Part shown: piece by piece, positions 53,312-61,799 of the stretch | How the letters are laid out: each line of letters starts with the position of its first letter | Position numbering within the stretch: position 1 is the stretch's first letter | Source: Streptomyces sp. NBC_01264 | Lineage (GTDB): Bacteria; Actinomycetota; Actinomycetes; Streptomycetales; Streptomycetaceae | Reading direction: 5' to 3' | DNA: 64,000 nucleotides | NCBI RefSeq assembly: GCF_026340675.1 | Contig: NZ_JAPEOX010000002.1 | Span: 1,674,001-1,738,000, forward strand | The notes under the pieces: model-generated | Database searches by the model: none | What the model saw: the letters and a program-made list of their open reading frames with translations, nothing else | What the model was told of the DNA's origin: nothing | Program-made: the position numbers and the translations under genes

Positions 53312-55111
53312 CTACCGCCCCCCGTACGGGCGCACCACCATCGCCGAGCCTCCGCCCCGTCGGCTCGTCTCGGCCGCGGCCAGCCACCGCCCGTCGGGCA
53401 GTCGCTGGACCCCCGTGGCCGCGCCGATCTCCGGGTTCTGCCGGAAGCCCTGGCCGAGGGCCTCCAGCTCCGCCCGGACCGGGCTGTTCCACAGGCCCGG
53501 CTCCAGCTCGGTGGTGGTCTGGTTGCGCTGGCTGGCCCGCGGCGCCGCGATGGCGTCGACCAGCGGCAGCCCGCGGTCCAGGTGCCCGGTCAGGGTCTGG
53601 AGCACCGTGGTGATGATGGTCGCCCCGCCCGGGGAGCCCAGCGCCAGCACCGGGCGCCCGTCCTCCAGCACGATGGTCGGCGACATCGACGAGCGCGGCC
53701 GCTTGCCGGGTCCCGGCAGGTTCGGGTCGGGGACGCCTGGCGCCGCCGGGGCGAAGGAGAAGTCGGTCAGCTCGTTGTTGAGCAGGAAGCCGCGCCCCGG
53801 GACGGTGATGGCGCTGCCGCCGGTCGACTCGATGGTCAGCGTGTAGGAGACCACGTTGCCCCAGCGGTCGGCGACCGTCAGGTGCGTGGTGTTCTCCCCC
53901 TCGTACGTGGTCGGGGCGGCCTGCCCGGAGCCGCCGCAGGCGGCCGGCTTGCGGGGATCCCCCGGAGCCAGCGGACTGGTCAGCGTCTTGGCCGGGTCGA
54001 TGAGGCAGCCGCGCGAGTCCGCGTAGGCCTGCGAGAGCAGCTCCTTCGTGGGCACGTCCTCGGCGGCCGGGTCGCCGACCCAGCGGCCCCGGTCCGCGAA
54101 GGAGATCCGGGAGGCCTCGATGAAGCGGTGCAGGTACTGGGCTTCGCTGAGCGCGCCGAGGTCGGTGCGCTCCAGGATGTTCAGCGCCTCGCCGACGGTG
54201 GTGCCGCCGGAGGAGGACGGGGCCATGCTGTAGACGTCCAGGCCCCGGTAGCCGACCCGGGTCGGGTCCTGCCGCTTGGTCTCGTACGCGCGCAGGTCCC
54301 TGGTCGTCAGATCGCCGGAGCGGACCACGCGGGTGGCGTCCGGGTCCACCGGGGGCGTGCGCACGGCCCGGACGATGTCCTCGGCCAGCCTGCCCCGGTA
54401 GAGCGCGCCCGCGCCCTTGCGGGCGAGCTCGGCGTACGTGGCGGCCAGGTCGGGGTTCTTGAAGGTGGAGCCGACCACCGGGAGGGCGCCGCCGGGCAGG
54501 AAGAGCTCCCGCGTGTCGGGGAAGTCCCTGAACCGGGCCTCGTTGAGCTCGGTCTGGGCCCGGAAGGTGGAGTCCACGGTGAAGCCCTCGCGGGCCAGTT
54601 TCTCGGCGGGCTTGAGGAGTTGGCCCAGTGGACGGGTGCCCCAGGACTCCAGCGCGCTCTGCCAGGTCGCCGGCGTACCGGGGACGCCGACGCCACGGCC
54701 GCTGGTCTGGCCCTCCGCGAAGGGGATCGGCTTCCCGTCCTCCTGGAACAGCTCGGCGGTGGCCGTCGCCGGGGCCGTCTCGCGCCCGTCGATGGTACGG
54801 ACCCGGCCGGACCGGGCGTCGTAGTACACGAAGTACCCGCCCCCGCCGATCCCGGCGGAGTACGGCTCGGTGACCCCGAGCGCGGCGGCCGTCGCGACGG
54901 CCGCGTCCACGGCGTTGCCGCCGGAGCGCAGGACGGCGATGCCCACCGCGCTGGCATCGGCGTCGACGCTGGCGACGGCTCCGCCGTAGCCCGCGGCCAC
55001 CGGGACCTTCGGCGGTGCGGCGCCCAGCGACGACGGGGCGGCCGCCCCGGTCGAGACGAGCGCCCCGGCGAGGGCGACGAGCGCTAAGTTACGTGCGGCG
55101 GGACCACGCAT
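53312..55111 (-). CDS. ggt: Gamma-glutamyltransferase
   Basis: A 599-residue Ntn hydrolase. It has a signal peptide (residues about 1-28), then the gamma-GT start AVASVDADASAVGIAVLRSG and GGNAVDAAVATAAALGVTEP. The autocatalytic cleavage/nucleophile Thr is in GENTTHLTVADRWGNVVSYT. Substrate-binding segments LLNNELTDFSFAP and PRSSMSPTIVLEDGRPVLAL follow, then GSPGGATIITTVLQ. It transfers gamma-glutamyl groups from glutathione-like donors, outside the membrane. It converges on the map gene and is divergent from the hypothetical at 55213. Confidence 0.95.
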   Translation of the reverse strand: MRGPAARNLALVALAGALVSTGAAAPSSLGAAPPKVPVAAGYGGAVASVDADASAVGIAVLRSGGNAVDAAVATAAALGVTEPYSAGIGGGGYFVYYDARSGRVRTIDGRETAPATATAELFQEDGKPIPFAEGQTSGRGVGVPGTPATWQSALESWGTRPLGQLLKPAEKLAREGFTVDSTFRAQTELNEARFRDFPDTRELFLPGGALPVVGSTFKNPDLAATYAELARKGAGALYRGRLAEDIVRAVRTPPVDPDATRVVRSGDLTTRDLRAYETKRQDPTRVGYRGLDVYSMAPSSSGGTTVGEALNILERTDLGALSEAQYLHRFIEASRISFADRGRWVGDPAAEDVPTKELLSQAYADSRGCLIDPAKTLTSPLAPGDPRKPAACGGSGQAAPTTYEGENTTHLTVADRWGNVVSYTLTIESTGGSAITVPGRGFLLNNELTDFSFAPAAPGVPDPNLPGPGKRPRSSMSPTIVLEDGRPVLALGSPGGATIITTVLQTLTGHLDRGLPLVDAIAAPRASQRNQTTTELEPGLWNSPVRAELEALGQGFRQNPEIGAATGVQRLPDGRWLAAAETSRRGGGSAMVVRPYGGR

Positions 55112-55212
55112 TCGGTTCCTCCAGTCGACTGCCTGTCAGACCTTGGAGCGGCAGCCTAACTTCCGTGCACCCACCGCGTCATGACGGCGGCGTGAGGACT
55201 ACGATCCGCCGC

Positions 55213-55938
55213 ATGAATGAGGACGTCCGCAACATCGTGCTCGGGGTGATAGCCACCGCATGCAGCGGCGGGTTCGGCTGGTTCACCCGGACCTATCTGT
55301 GGCGCCGCGCCCTGCGCCGCAAGCAGGCCTTCTTCGGACTGCCGGCCGGCTCGGACTGCCTGTTCGTGGTCAACCGGCAGATGGGCGGCACCGATTCCTC
55401 CCTGCACCGCAACGATGCCTTCGCGCTGCTGGAGATATCCGCCCTGATCAAGGACTGCGGGGCGAACGTGCAGATCGTCACCCACGACGGAGCCCGTCAG
55501 GGCTTCGGCGAGCGGGCCGAGTTCTGCGTGGGCGGGCCCTCCTCCAACGCCCGGACCACGGCCCATCTGGCCTCCATGCTCCCCGGGGTGCGGATCATCG
55601 TCTCCAGCGAGCCGGTACCGGACCGCGGGGCCATCACCGTGGGCGGGGAGACCTACCGCTGGCAGAAGGGCCTCGTCGAGCACGTGCTGCTGGCGCGCCT
55701 GACGACCGGGCAGGGGTCCCGGCCGGTGTTCCTGCTGTGCGGGCAGACCGCCATCAGCAATCAGGCCGCGGCCCGCTACCTGGCCCGGTACCACCGGAAA
55801 CTGGCCGACTCCTACGGGGACGACTCCTTCTGCGTCCTGCTCAAGGTGATCAACTCCGATGCCTACGGCCCCGATGTCACGGAGCTGGTCGCCGACGTCA
55901 CCGGCCCGGCCCGGACACCCGCAGCGGCAGCCGTGTGA
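55213..55938 (+). CDS. Conserved Streptomyces-type hypothetical protein, membrane anchored
   Basis: A 241-residue protein. The first hydrophobic segment (NIVLGVIATACSGGFGWFTR, about residues 7-26) is probably a membrane anchor, followed by basic WRRALRRKQAFFGLPAGSDC. The soluble part has a repeated alpha/beta pattern (LFVVNRQMGGTDSSLHRNDA, VVSSEPVPDRGAITVGGET, VFLLCGQTAISNQAAARYLA). No catalytic motif was recognised. A GTG at 55192 is an alternative start. The 3' end overlaps the P450 gene by 41 bases, tail to tail. Confidence 0.72.
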   Translation: MNEDVRNIVLGVIATACSGGFGWFTRTYLWRRALRRKQAFFGLPAGSDCLFVVNRQMGGTDSSLHRNDAFALLEISALIKDCGANVQIVTHDGARQGFGERAEFCVGGPSSNARTTAHLASMLPGVRIIVSSEPVPDRGAITVGGETYRWQKGLVEHVLLARLTTGQGSRPVFLLCGQTAISNQAAARYLARYHRKLADSYGDDSFCVLLKVINSDAYGPDVTELVADVTGPARTPAAAAV

Positions 55939-57154
55939 TCCCGTTGATGAAGTTCGACACCAACCGGCGCGGCGGACCTGCCAGTTCGGGCGCCGGCATG
56001 GAGGCGGCCCACTCCTCGTGGAGCACGCGCAGCTGGAGCCGGGCGAAATGCGCGCCCAGGCACACGTGCGGGCCGTCGCCGAAGGAGACGTGCGGGTTGG
56101 GGGCGCGGCCGAGGTCGAGGCGGTCGGGGTCGGTGAAGACGCGCTCGTCGTGATTGGCGGAGGCGTGGAACACCACCACCTTGTCACCGGCCCGGATCCG
56201 CTGTCCGGCGAGCTCGGTGTCGGCGGCGGCGGTGCGGCGAAAACTCAGCACCGGCGGGTGCACGCGCAGGAGTTCCTCCACGGCCCGGGCCGGAGGGACC
56301 CGGCCGTCGGCGAGGGCGGCGTAGGCGCCCGGGTCGCGGGCCAGGGCGAGCAGGCCGCCGGGCGCGGCGCTGCGCACGGTGTCGTTGCCCGCGACGGTGA
56401 GCAGGAAGAAGAACATCTCCAGCTCCGCGTCCTGGAGTCCGGCGAGCGCGAGGGCGGTCATCACGTCGTCCCCCGGGTGGGCCCGTTTGTACGCGGCCAG
56501 CTCGCGGGCGTAGGCGAACATCTCCCCCAGCAGCGCGGGCGAGCGCGGGTTCAGCGGCTTCCCGTCCGGGCCGAGGAGCGGCGCCGGTGCGTCCTCGGGG
56601 TCCTGGTACCCGATGATCCGTACGGTCCACTCCAGCAGCAGGCCCCGGTCGGCGGCCGGGACGCCCAGCAGGTCGGTGAGGTTCAGCAGGGCGTACTCGT
56701 CGGTGACGGTGCGCACCAGGTCGGCGGCCCCGTCCTCGGCGCCGTCGCGGGCGGCGCGCAGCAGCGTACGGGCGCGGCCGCGGACCCGGGCGGCGAAGGC
56801 GTCGACGCGGGCCGGGGTGAAGGCGCGGGCCACGGTCCGGCGCAGGGTCCCGTGCTCGGGGGGATCCTGGTTGAGCATGGTGCGCCGCAGGAACGGCAGG
56901 TCGGCCGGGTCGGGGTCGCGGATCTGGGTGGCGCCCAGGTGCGAGGAGTACGTCTGGTGGTCGCGCAGCACCCGGACCACGTCGGCGTGCCGGGTGACGG
57001 CCCAGAAGCCGGGGCCCGCGGGCCAGCCGAGCACCTCGGGCTCGCGCTGCCAGGCCACCGGCCGGTGGTCGCGCAGCAGGCGGTAGCGCTCGTACGGGAC
57101 GCCTTCGGCGTAGAGGCGCGGGTCGAAGACGTCGGGGGCCGGTCCTTGGTCCAT
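55898..57154 (-). CDS. Cytochrome P450
   Basis: A 418-residue bacterial P450. The I-helix oxygen-binding motif is FLLTVAGNDTVRSAAPGGLL (A-G-x-D/E-T type), the K-helix ExxR is in AVEELLRVHPP, and the heme loop is FGDGPHVCLGAHFARLQLRV with the proximal Cys. The AGNDT variant and the PEHGTLRRTVARAFTPAR region match CYP124/125-like actinobacterial enzymes in style, but family assignment is not certain. No ferredoxin or partner gene is adjacent. ATG 57154 is the chosen start. Confidence 0.93.
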   Translation of the reverse strand: MDQGPAPDVFDPRLYAEGVPYERYRLLRDHRPVAWQREPEVLGWPAGPGFWAVTRHADVVRVLRDHQTYSSHLGATQIRDPDPADLPFLRRTMLNQDPPEHGTLRRTVARAFTPARVDAFAARVRGRARTLLRAARDGAEDGAADLVRTVTDEYALLNLTDLLGVPAADRGLLLEWTVRIIGYQDPEDAPAPLLGPDGKPLNPRSPALLGEMFAYARELAAYKRAHPGDDVMTALALAGLQDAELEMFFFLLTVAGNDTVRSAAPGGLLALARDPGAYAALADGRVPPARAVEELLRVHPPVLSFRRTAAADTELAGQRIRAGDKVVVFHASANHDERVFTDPDRLDLGRAPNPHVSFGDGPHVCLGAHFARLQLRVLHEEWAASMPAPELAGPPRRLVSNFINGITRLPLRVSGPGR

Positions 57155-57208
57155 GCGCCACACGGTGGCGGGGCGCGGCCCGGCCCGCAAGGGGGCTCCG
57201 CGGACCGT

Positions 57209-57280
57209 GACCGACGTGACGGCCGCGACCGACGTGACGGCCGCAACCGACGTGACGGCCGTCGCCGACGTGACCGACGT
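57209..57280. repeat. Four tandem 18-bp GACCGACGTGACGGCCGC units
   Basis: Four consecutive 18-base units with few differences fill the space between the P450 start and the lipoprotein gene. Both neighbours are on the minus strand, so the array lies in the P450 promoter region. Confidence 0.8.
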
Positions 57281-57296
57281 GCCGGCCGGCCCGGAG

Positions 57297-57854
57297 TCAG
57301 CCCTGCTGGTCCGCGGCGGTCCCCGGCCGGGTCTCGCACACCGCGGGCCGTTCCCTGGACTCGGTGCCGATGAGGAGGATCTCGGGGGCCGGGCTGGTGT
57401 GCGCCGCCGCGAGTGCCGTGCACGCCAGCTGGCGCAGGGCCGCTCCGGACAGCGGCTCGACCGGGATGGGCAGGACGACGCGCAGGGTCTTCCCGTCGCT
57501 GTCGGACTTGACGGCCGCCCGCGCGTAGCCCGTGCCGTCCGCGGACCTGATCTCGCGCACCGGGATCTCGGTGGTCAGACCGGCCTCCCGCGCGGCCTCG
57601 CCCGGCCCCTCCAGCAGGACGCCGATCGTGAAGCCGATGTCCGGCCGCTGCATCCGGTCGGAGACCGGGACCGGGACGAGCGCGCCGTCCGGCGCGATGA
57701 AGTACAGCAGGCCCGGGTCCGGCGCGGTGGCCAGTTTCACGGTCCCGGCGCGGCCGCTCTCGACGACCCCGGTGGTGGCGATGCCGCAGCCGGTGGCGAG
57801 CAGCAGCGGGACGGTCAGCGCGGCCGCGGCCGCGGCCCTGCGCACCCTGGTCAT
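57297..57854 (-). CDS. Lipoprotein of the two-component operon (GerMN-like)
   Basis: A 185-residue exported lipoprotein with lipobox LLLATGCGIA (Cys near residue 23). The remaining domain (LLYFIAPDGALVPVPVSDRM, GFTIGVLLEGPGEAAREAGL and TTEIPVREI) has the look of a GerMN-type domain, as in LpqB-like proteins next to MtrAB. It overlaps the histidine kinase gene by four bases (ATGA), so it is made with the kinase and may modulate its sensing. It is much shorter than LpqB. Confidence 0.75.
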   Translation of the reverse strand: MTRVRRAAAAAALTVPLLLATGCGIATTGVVESGRAGTVKLATAPDPGLLYFIAPDGALVPVPVSDRMQRPDIGFTIGVLLEGPGEAAREAGLTTEIPVREIRSADGTGYARAAVKSDSDGKTLRVVLPIPVEPLSGAALRQLACTALAAAHTSPAPEILLIGTESRERPAVCETRPGTAADQQG

Positions 57855-59299
57855 ACGCGGGCCTCCAGCGGCATGTCGAGGGTGAAGAGCGCGCCTCCGC
57901 CGGGGCCGTTGGCGGCGCGCAGGGTACCGCCGTGCAGGCGGACGTTCTCCAGGGTGATGGCCAGTCCCAGGCCGCTGCCCGTGGAACGGGTGCGGGCGGC
58001 GTCGGCCTTGAAGAACCGGTCGAAGATGTGCGGCAGCACCTCGGGGGCGATGCCGGGCCCGCTGTCGGCGACCTCGACGAGCAGCCGTGCCCCCTCGGGC
58101 CCGCTCCCGGTGCGGACCGAGACGCGGACCGGGGTCCCGCCGTGTTTGAGGGCGTTGCCCACGAGGTTGGCGAGGACCACGTCGAAGCGGCGCGGGTCGA
58201 GCCGGGCGCGGACGTCCGGGGGCAGGTCGGTGCTGACCCGCCCGTCGGTCCAGTGGCGGCGTTCCAGGGTCTTGGTGACGGCCTCGGCGACGTCCACCTC
58301 GTCGAGGTTGAGCTCGGCGGCGCGGGCGTCGAACCGGGAGATCTCCATGAGGTCCTCGACGAGCACGGCGAGCTTCCCGGTCTCGGCGCTGATCAGGCGC
58401 AGCGCCTTGGCGGTGTCGGCGTCCAGGTCCTCGGCGCCCTCGTCGAGCACCTCGGTGACGGCGAGCATCCCGGCGAGCGGGGTGCGCAGTTCGTGGGAGA
58501 CGTCGGCGGCGAAGCGGCGGGCGCGGGCCTCGGCCTCCCGGAGTTCGCTGACCGACTGTTCGAGTGCGCGGGCCGTCTCGTTGAAGGTGCGGGCGAGTCC
58601 GGCGAGTTCGTCGGCCCCGCGCACCTCGATCCGGGTGTCGAGCCGGCCGCGCCCCAGCCGCTGCGCGGCCTTGCGCATGTCCCGTACGGGCCTCAGGACG
58701 CTGCGCGCCGCGAGCAGGGCGGGGATCAGGGCGATCGCCAGGCCGGGTACGGCGCCCATGCGGGCGGCGGCGACCAGGGCCTGGACGGTGGTCTGCTCGC
58801 TGTCCAGAGGCACGACGGCGTAGAAGACGGCCCCGGTGTTCTCGTAGGCCTCGCCGTACTTGAAGACGGCGGGCATGCCCACGACGAGGGAGAGGTTGCC
58901 GTTCCGGTCCTCCGTGCGCTGGAAGGCCCCGTGCGGATGCGAGGTCACCTGGCGGCGGAGCTGTTCGGTGACGGAGGGCGAGGTGGTCGCGCCGCCCTGG
59001 TTGGAGGTGGCGCGGAGCTTTCCGTACTCCCCGTAGACGATCCAGGGGTGCGGCTGGCCGCGCTTGCCCAGTTCCCCGACGAGCCGCTGGAGTTCGGCCT
59101 GCCCCATGGGCAGTTGGGTGTACTGGGAGTCGACCAGGTCGCGCAGGGTGCTGACGGCGGTGTCCTGGCTCTGCTTGAGGATCGCGTTGCGCGCCTGCTG
59201 GTAGGTGAGTGCGGCCGTGCTCACCGCGCAGATGGCGGCGACCAGCAGGAAGGCGGCGATCAGCCGGGTGCGCAGGCCCAGCGGTGCGAAACGTCTCAT
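57851..59299 (-). CDS. Sensor histidine kinase with HAMP domain
   Basis: A 482-residue membrane kinase. TM1 is near residues 10-32 (LIAAFLLVAAICAVSTAALT), an extracytoplasmic sensor lies between, and TM2 is near residues 185-205, followed by HAMP. The phospho-His is in FAADVSHELRTPLAGMLAVT. The ATPase has N box VLANLVGNALKHGGTPV, G1 VEVADSGPGIAPEV and G2 TGSGLGLAITLENVRLHGGT. It lies between the response regulator and the lipoprotein gene in one operon. The signal is unknown. Confidence 0.93.
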   Translation of the reverse strand: MRRFAPLGLRTRLIAAFLLVAAICAVSTAALTYQQARNAILKQSQDTAVSTLRDLVDSQYTQLPMGQAELQRLVGELGKRGQPHPWIVYGEYGKLRATSNQGGATTSPSVTEQLRRQVTSHPHGAFQRTEDRNGNLSLVVGMPAVFKYGEAYENTGAVFYAVVPLDSEQTTVQALVAAARMGAVPGLAIALIPALLAARSVLRPVRDMRKAAQRLGRGRLDTRIEVRGADELAGLARTFNETARALEQSVSELREAEARARRFAADVSHELRTPLAGMLAVTEVLDEGAEDLDADTAKALRLISAETGKLAVLVEDLMEISRFDARAAELNLDEVDVAEAVTKTLERRHWTDGRVSTDLPPDVRARLDPRRFDVVLANLVGNALKHGGTPVRVSVRTGSGPEGARLLVEVADSGPGIAPEVLPHIFDRFFKADAARTRSTGSGLGLAITLENVRLHGGTLRAANGPGGGALFTLDMPLEARV

Positions 59300-59308
59300 G
59301 CGCGGCGC

Positions 59309-59992
59309 TTACAGCGGGCCGAAGCGGTAGCCGAAGCCGCGCACGGTCTGTATGTAGCGGGGGGCGCCGTCGGGGTCCTCGATCTTGTGGCGCAGGCGGC
59401 GTACGCAGGCGTCCACCAGCCGGGCGTCGGCGTGGTAGCTGTGCTCCCAGACGTATTCGAGGAGCTGCTGGCGCGAGAAGACCTGCTCGGGCGAGGCCGA
59501 CAGGTGCAGCAGGAGCTTGATCTCGCTGGGGGCCAGCGGGAGGCGCTCGCCGTTCCTGGCGACGGTGAGCCCGGCCCGGTCGACGGCCAGCTCGCCGTGG
59601 AACTCCACGTCGGGGCGGCTGCCCGCGGGCTCGCTGAGGCGGCGCAGCACGGCCTTGATGCGGGCTTCGATGACCTCGGTGCGGGCGGGTTTGACGATGT
59701 AGTCGTCGGCGCCGGCCTCCAGGCCGACGACTATGTCGAAGTCGTCGCCGCGTGCGGTGAGCATGATGATCGGGACCTGGCTGGTCTCGCGGATCCGGCG
59801 GCAGACCTGGACTCCGTTGATGCCGGGCAGCATCAGGTCGAGCAGGACGAGCTCGGGGTGGAAGCTCGCCATGAGTTCGAGTCCGGCCTCGCCGGTCTCG
59901 GCGGCGCTCACGTCGTGGCCTCGGCGGCGCAGGCCGAGACCCACGCCCTCCCTGATGGAAGGGTCGTCCTCGATCAGCAGTACGCGTGGCAT
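59309..59992 (-). CDS. OmpR/PhoB-family response regulator
   Basis: A 227-residue regulator. Receiver: MPRVLLIEDDPSIREGVGLG with the acidic pocket, phospho-Asp in ELVLLDLMLPGINGVQVC (about residue 52), and Lys in YIVKPARTEVIEARI. A winged helix follows, with LTVARNGERLPLAPSEIKLL, QQLLEYVWEHSYHADARLVD and RYIQTVRGFGYRFGPL. It leads the regulator-kinase-lipoprotein operon. Nearby cell-wall genes on the same strand suggest, but do not prove, an envelope-stress role. Confidence 0.94.
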   Translation of the reverse strand: MPRVLLIEDDPSIREGVGLGLRRRGHDVSAAETGEAGLELMASFHPELVLLDLMLPGINGVQVCRRIRETSQVPIIMLTARGDDFDIVVGLEAGADDYIVKPARTEVIEARIKAVLRRLSEPAGSRPDVEFHGELAVDRAGLTVARNGERLPLAPSEIKLLLHLSASPEQVFSRQQLLEYVWEHSYHADARLVDACVRRLRHKIEDPDGAPRYIQTVRGFGYRFGPL

Positions 59993-60068
59993 CGGGTCAG
60001 TATTCCAGGGTCGTCGATCGGTCCCCTCCCGCTTTCGGCCGATATGGGCGGCCGGGAGCGGGTCCGGC

Positions 60069-61799
60069 CTAGCGGCCGGTTCTGCGCCGTACGGAGGCCA
60101 GCAGGTCGGTGATCTCCGTGATCCGCAGGGGGCGGGCGAGGAGTACGACGACGAGGACGATCACCACGGTTCCCGCCGCGGCCCCGGTGATGTTCCCGAG
60201 CATCCCGGGGAGGTCCGCGAACCGGTCGGCGGAGCGCGCCGCGGCGTACCCGGCGACGGCCGCCGGGGCGCAGGCGGCGAGGAGCCGCAGGTGGGTCCGT
60301 ACGGCGGTGTTCCGGCGTTCCTTACGGGTCCCCGCACGCGGGCCGAGCCGCCGGGACAGCACGTACGCGGTGACGGCCGCGCCCACCACGTAGGCGACCG
60401 AGCAGGCCGCGGCCATGCCCGTGACCGCCCAGCGCGGCGGCAGCAGGAGGTACGCGGCGGCCGACAGCCCGGCGTTGAGGGCGGCGATGGAGAGGTTGAG
60501 GAAGAAGGGGGTCCGGGTGTCGGAGAGGGCGTAGAAGCCGCGGGAGAGCACGTACTGCGCGGAGTAGGCGATGAGGCCCGGTGCGAAGGCGGCGAGCATG
60601 CCGGCCATGACGGTCACGTCGGCGGCGCCGGTGCGGCCGTGCTCGAAGACGGCGCCGATCACCCAGGGGGCGAGGGCTGCGTAGAGCGCGGCGGCAGGGA
60701 CGACCAGGGCCGCGCTGGAGCGCAGCGCGTAGGAGACGTCCTTGCGCACGCCCGCGAGGTCGCCGTCGGTGGCGGCGGCGCTCATCCGGGGCATGAGGGC
60801 GGTGACGAGGGAGACGGTGATGATGCCCTGCGGGACCATCCACAGCAGGTAGGCGTTGCTGTAGGCGAGGTAGCCGGCGCCGCCCGCGAGGCCCTCGGCG
60901 ACGGCGTGCTCGCCGGTGGCGGTGGAGAGCCGGGTCACGACCCAGTACGCGATCTGGTTGGTCAGGACGAGCATGACGAGCCAGCCCGCGTTGCGCAGCG
61001 GGCGGGCCAGGCCGCTGCCGCGCCAGTCGAAGCGGGGCCGCCAGCGGAAGCGGGCGGCGCGCAGCGAGGGGATCAGGCCGAGGGCCTGGACGACGATGCC
61101 GGCGGTGGTGCCGATGCCCAGCAGCCGGGTGTCGGAGGCGCTCAGCGTTCCACCGGACCCGTTCGAGAGGGTGAGGAACAGCGCGAAGACGGCGATGACG
61201 ACGAGGTTGTTGAGGACCGGGGTCCACATCATGGCGCCGAACCGGCCGCGGGCGTTGAGCACCTGCCCCAGCAGCGTGAACAGCCCGTAGAACAGGATCT
61301 GCGGGAGGCAGTACCGGGCCAGGGCCACGGTGGTGGACTGCTGGGCGCCGCTGTAGCCGGTGTACGCCGAGACGATCAGCGGGGCGGCCAGGACGGCGGC
61401 GGCGGTGAGCACCACCAGCGCGGCCGTGCAGACGGTGAGCAGCCGGTCGGTGTAGGCGGCGCCGCCGTCGGCGTGCTCCTTGGCGGCGCGGACCAGCTCG
61501 GGCACGAAGACGGCGTTGAGGGCGCCGCCGATGAGCAGGATGTACAGGATGTTCGGGACGGTGTTGGCGACCGCGTAGCCGTCGCCGAGCAAGGCGGTGC
61601 CGAGCGCGGCGCCGATCACGGCGGAGCGGACGAAGCCGGTGGCGCGCGAGACGATCGAGCCGGCGGCCATGAGCGCGCCGCTGCGCAGCACCGAGGTCTT
61701 CTTCGGTGCCGCGCTGTCGGTGCCGGGGCCGGTCGCCGCCGCGGCGGCGGTGTCCTGCGCGGCCGGGGTGCCGGCCGCTCTGGGGTCTGCGAGGGTCAC
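60069..61799 (-). CDS. murJ: MurJ/MviN-family lipid II flippase
   Basis: A 576-residue polytopic membrane protein with about 14 predicted helices. Diagnostic segments are SRATGFVRSAVIGAALGTAL, VANTVPNILYILLIGGALNA with VFVPELVRAAKE, and LARYCLPQILFYGLFTLLGQ with VLNARGRFGAMMWTPVLNNL, plus QGIITVSLVTALMPRMSAAA. The 40-residue N-terminal extension is Ala/Pro-rich. GTG 61799 overlaps the femX stop by four bases. A paralogue to a housekeeping MurJ is likely in Streptomyces. It moves lipid-linked peptidoglycan precursors. Confidence 0.9.
   Translation of the reverse strand: MTLADPRAAGTPAAQDTAAAAATGPGTDSAAPKKTSVLRSGALMAAGSIVSRATGFVRSAVIGAALGTALLGDGYAVANTVPNILYILLIGGALNAVFVPELVRAAKEHADGGAAYTDRLLTVCTAALVVLTAAAVLAAPLIVSAYTGYSGAQQSTTVALARYCLPQILFYGLFTLLGQVLNARGRFGAMMWTPVLNNLVVIAVFALFLTLSNGSGGTLSASDTRLLGIGTTAGIVVQALGLIPSLRAARFRWRPRFDWRGSGLARPLRNAGWLVMLVLTNQIAYWVVTRLSTATGEHAVAEGLAGGAGYLAYSNAYLLWMVPQGIITVSLVTALMPRMSAAATDGDLAGVRKDVSYALRSSAALVVPAAALYAALAPWVIGAVFEHGRTGAADVTVMAGMLAAFAPGLIAYSAQYVLSRGFYALSDTRTPFFLNLSIAALNAGLSAAAYLLLPPRWAVTGMAAACSVAYVVGAAVTAYVLSRRLGPRAGTRKERRNTAVRTHLRLLAACAPAAVAGYAAARSADRFADLPGMLGNITGAAAGTVVIVLVVVLLARPLRITEITDLLASVRRRTGR

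Noticed and set aside
57153..58823. A plus-strand frame starting through the 18-bp repeats (TDVTAATDVTA-type repeats)
   Set aside because: The repeat makes an attractive peptide pattern, but the frame runs antisense through the lipoprotein and histidine kinase genes.
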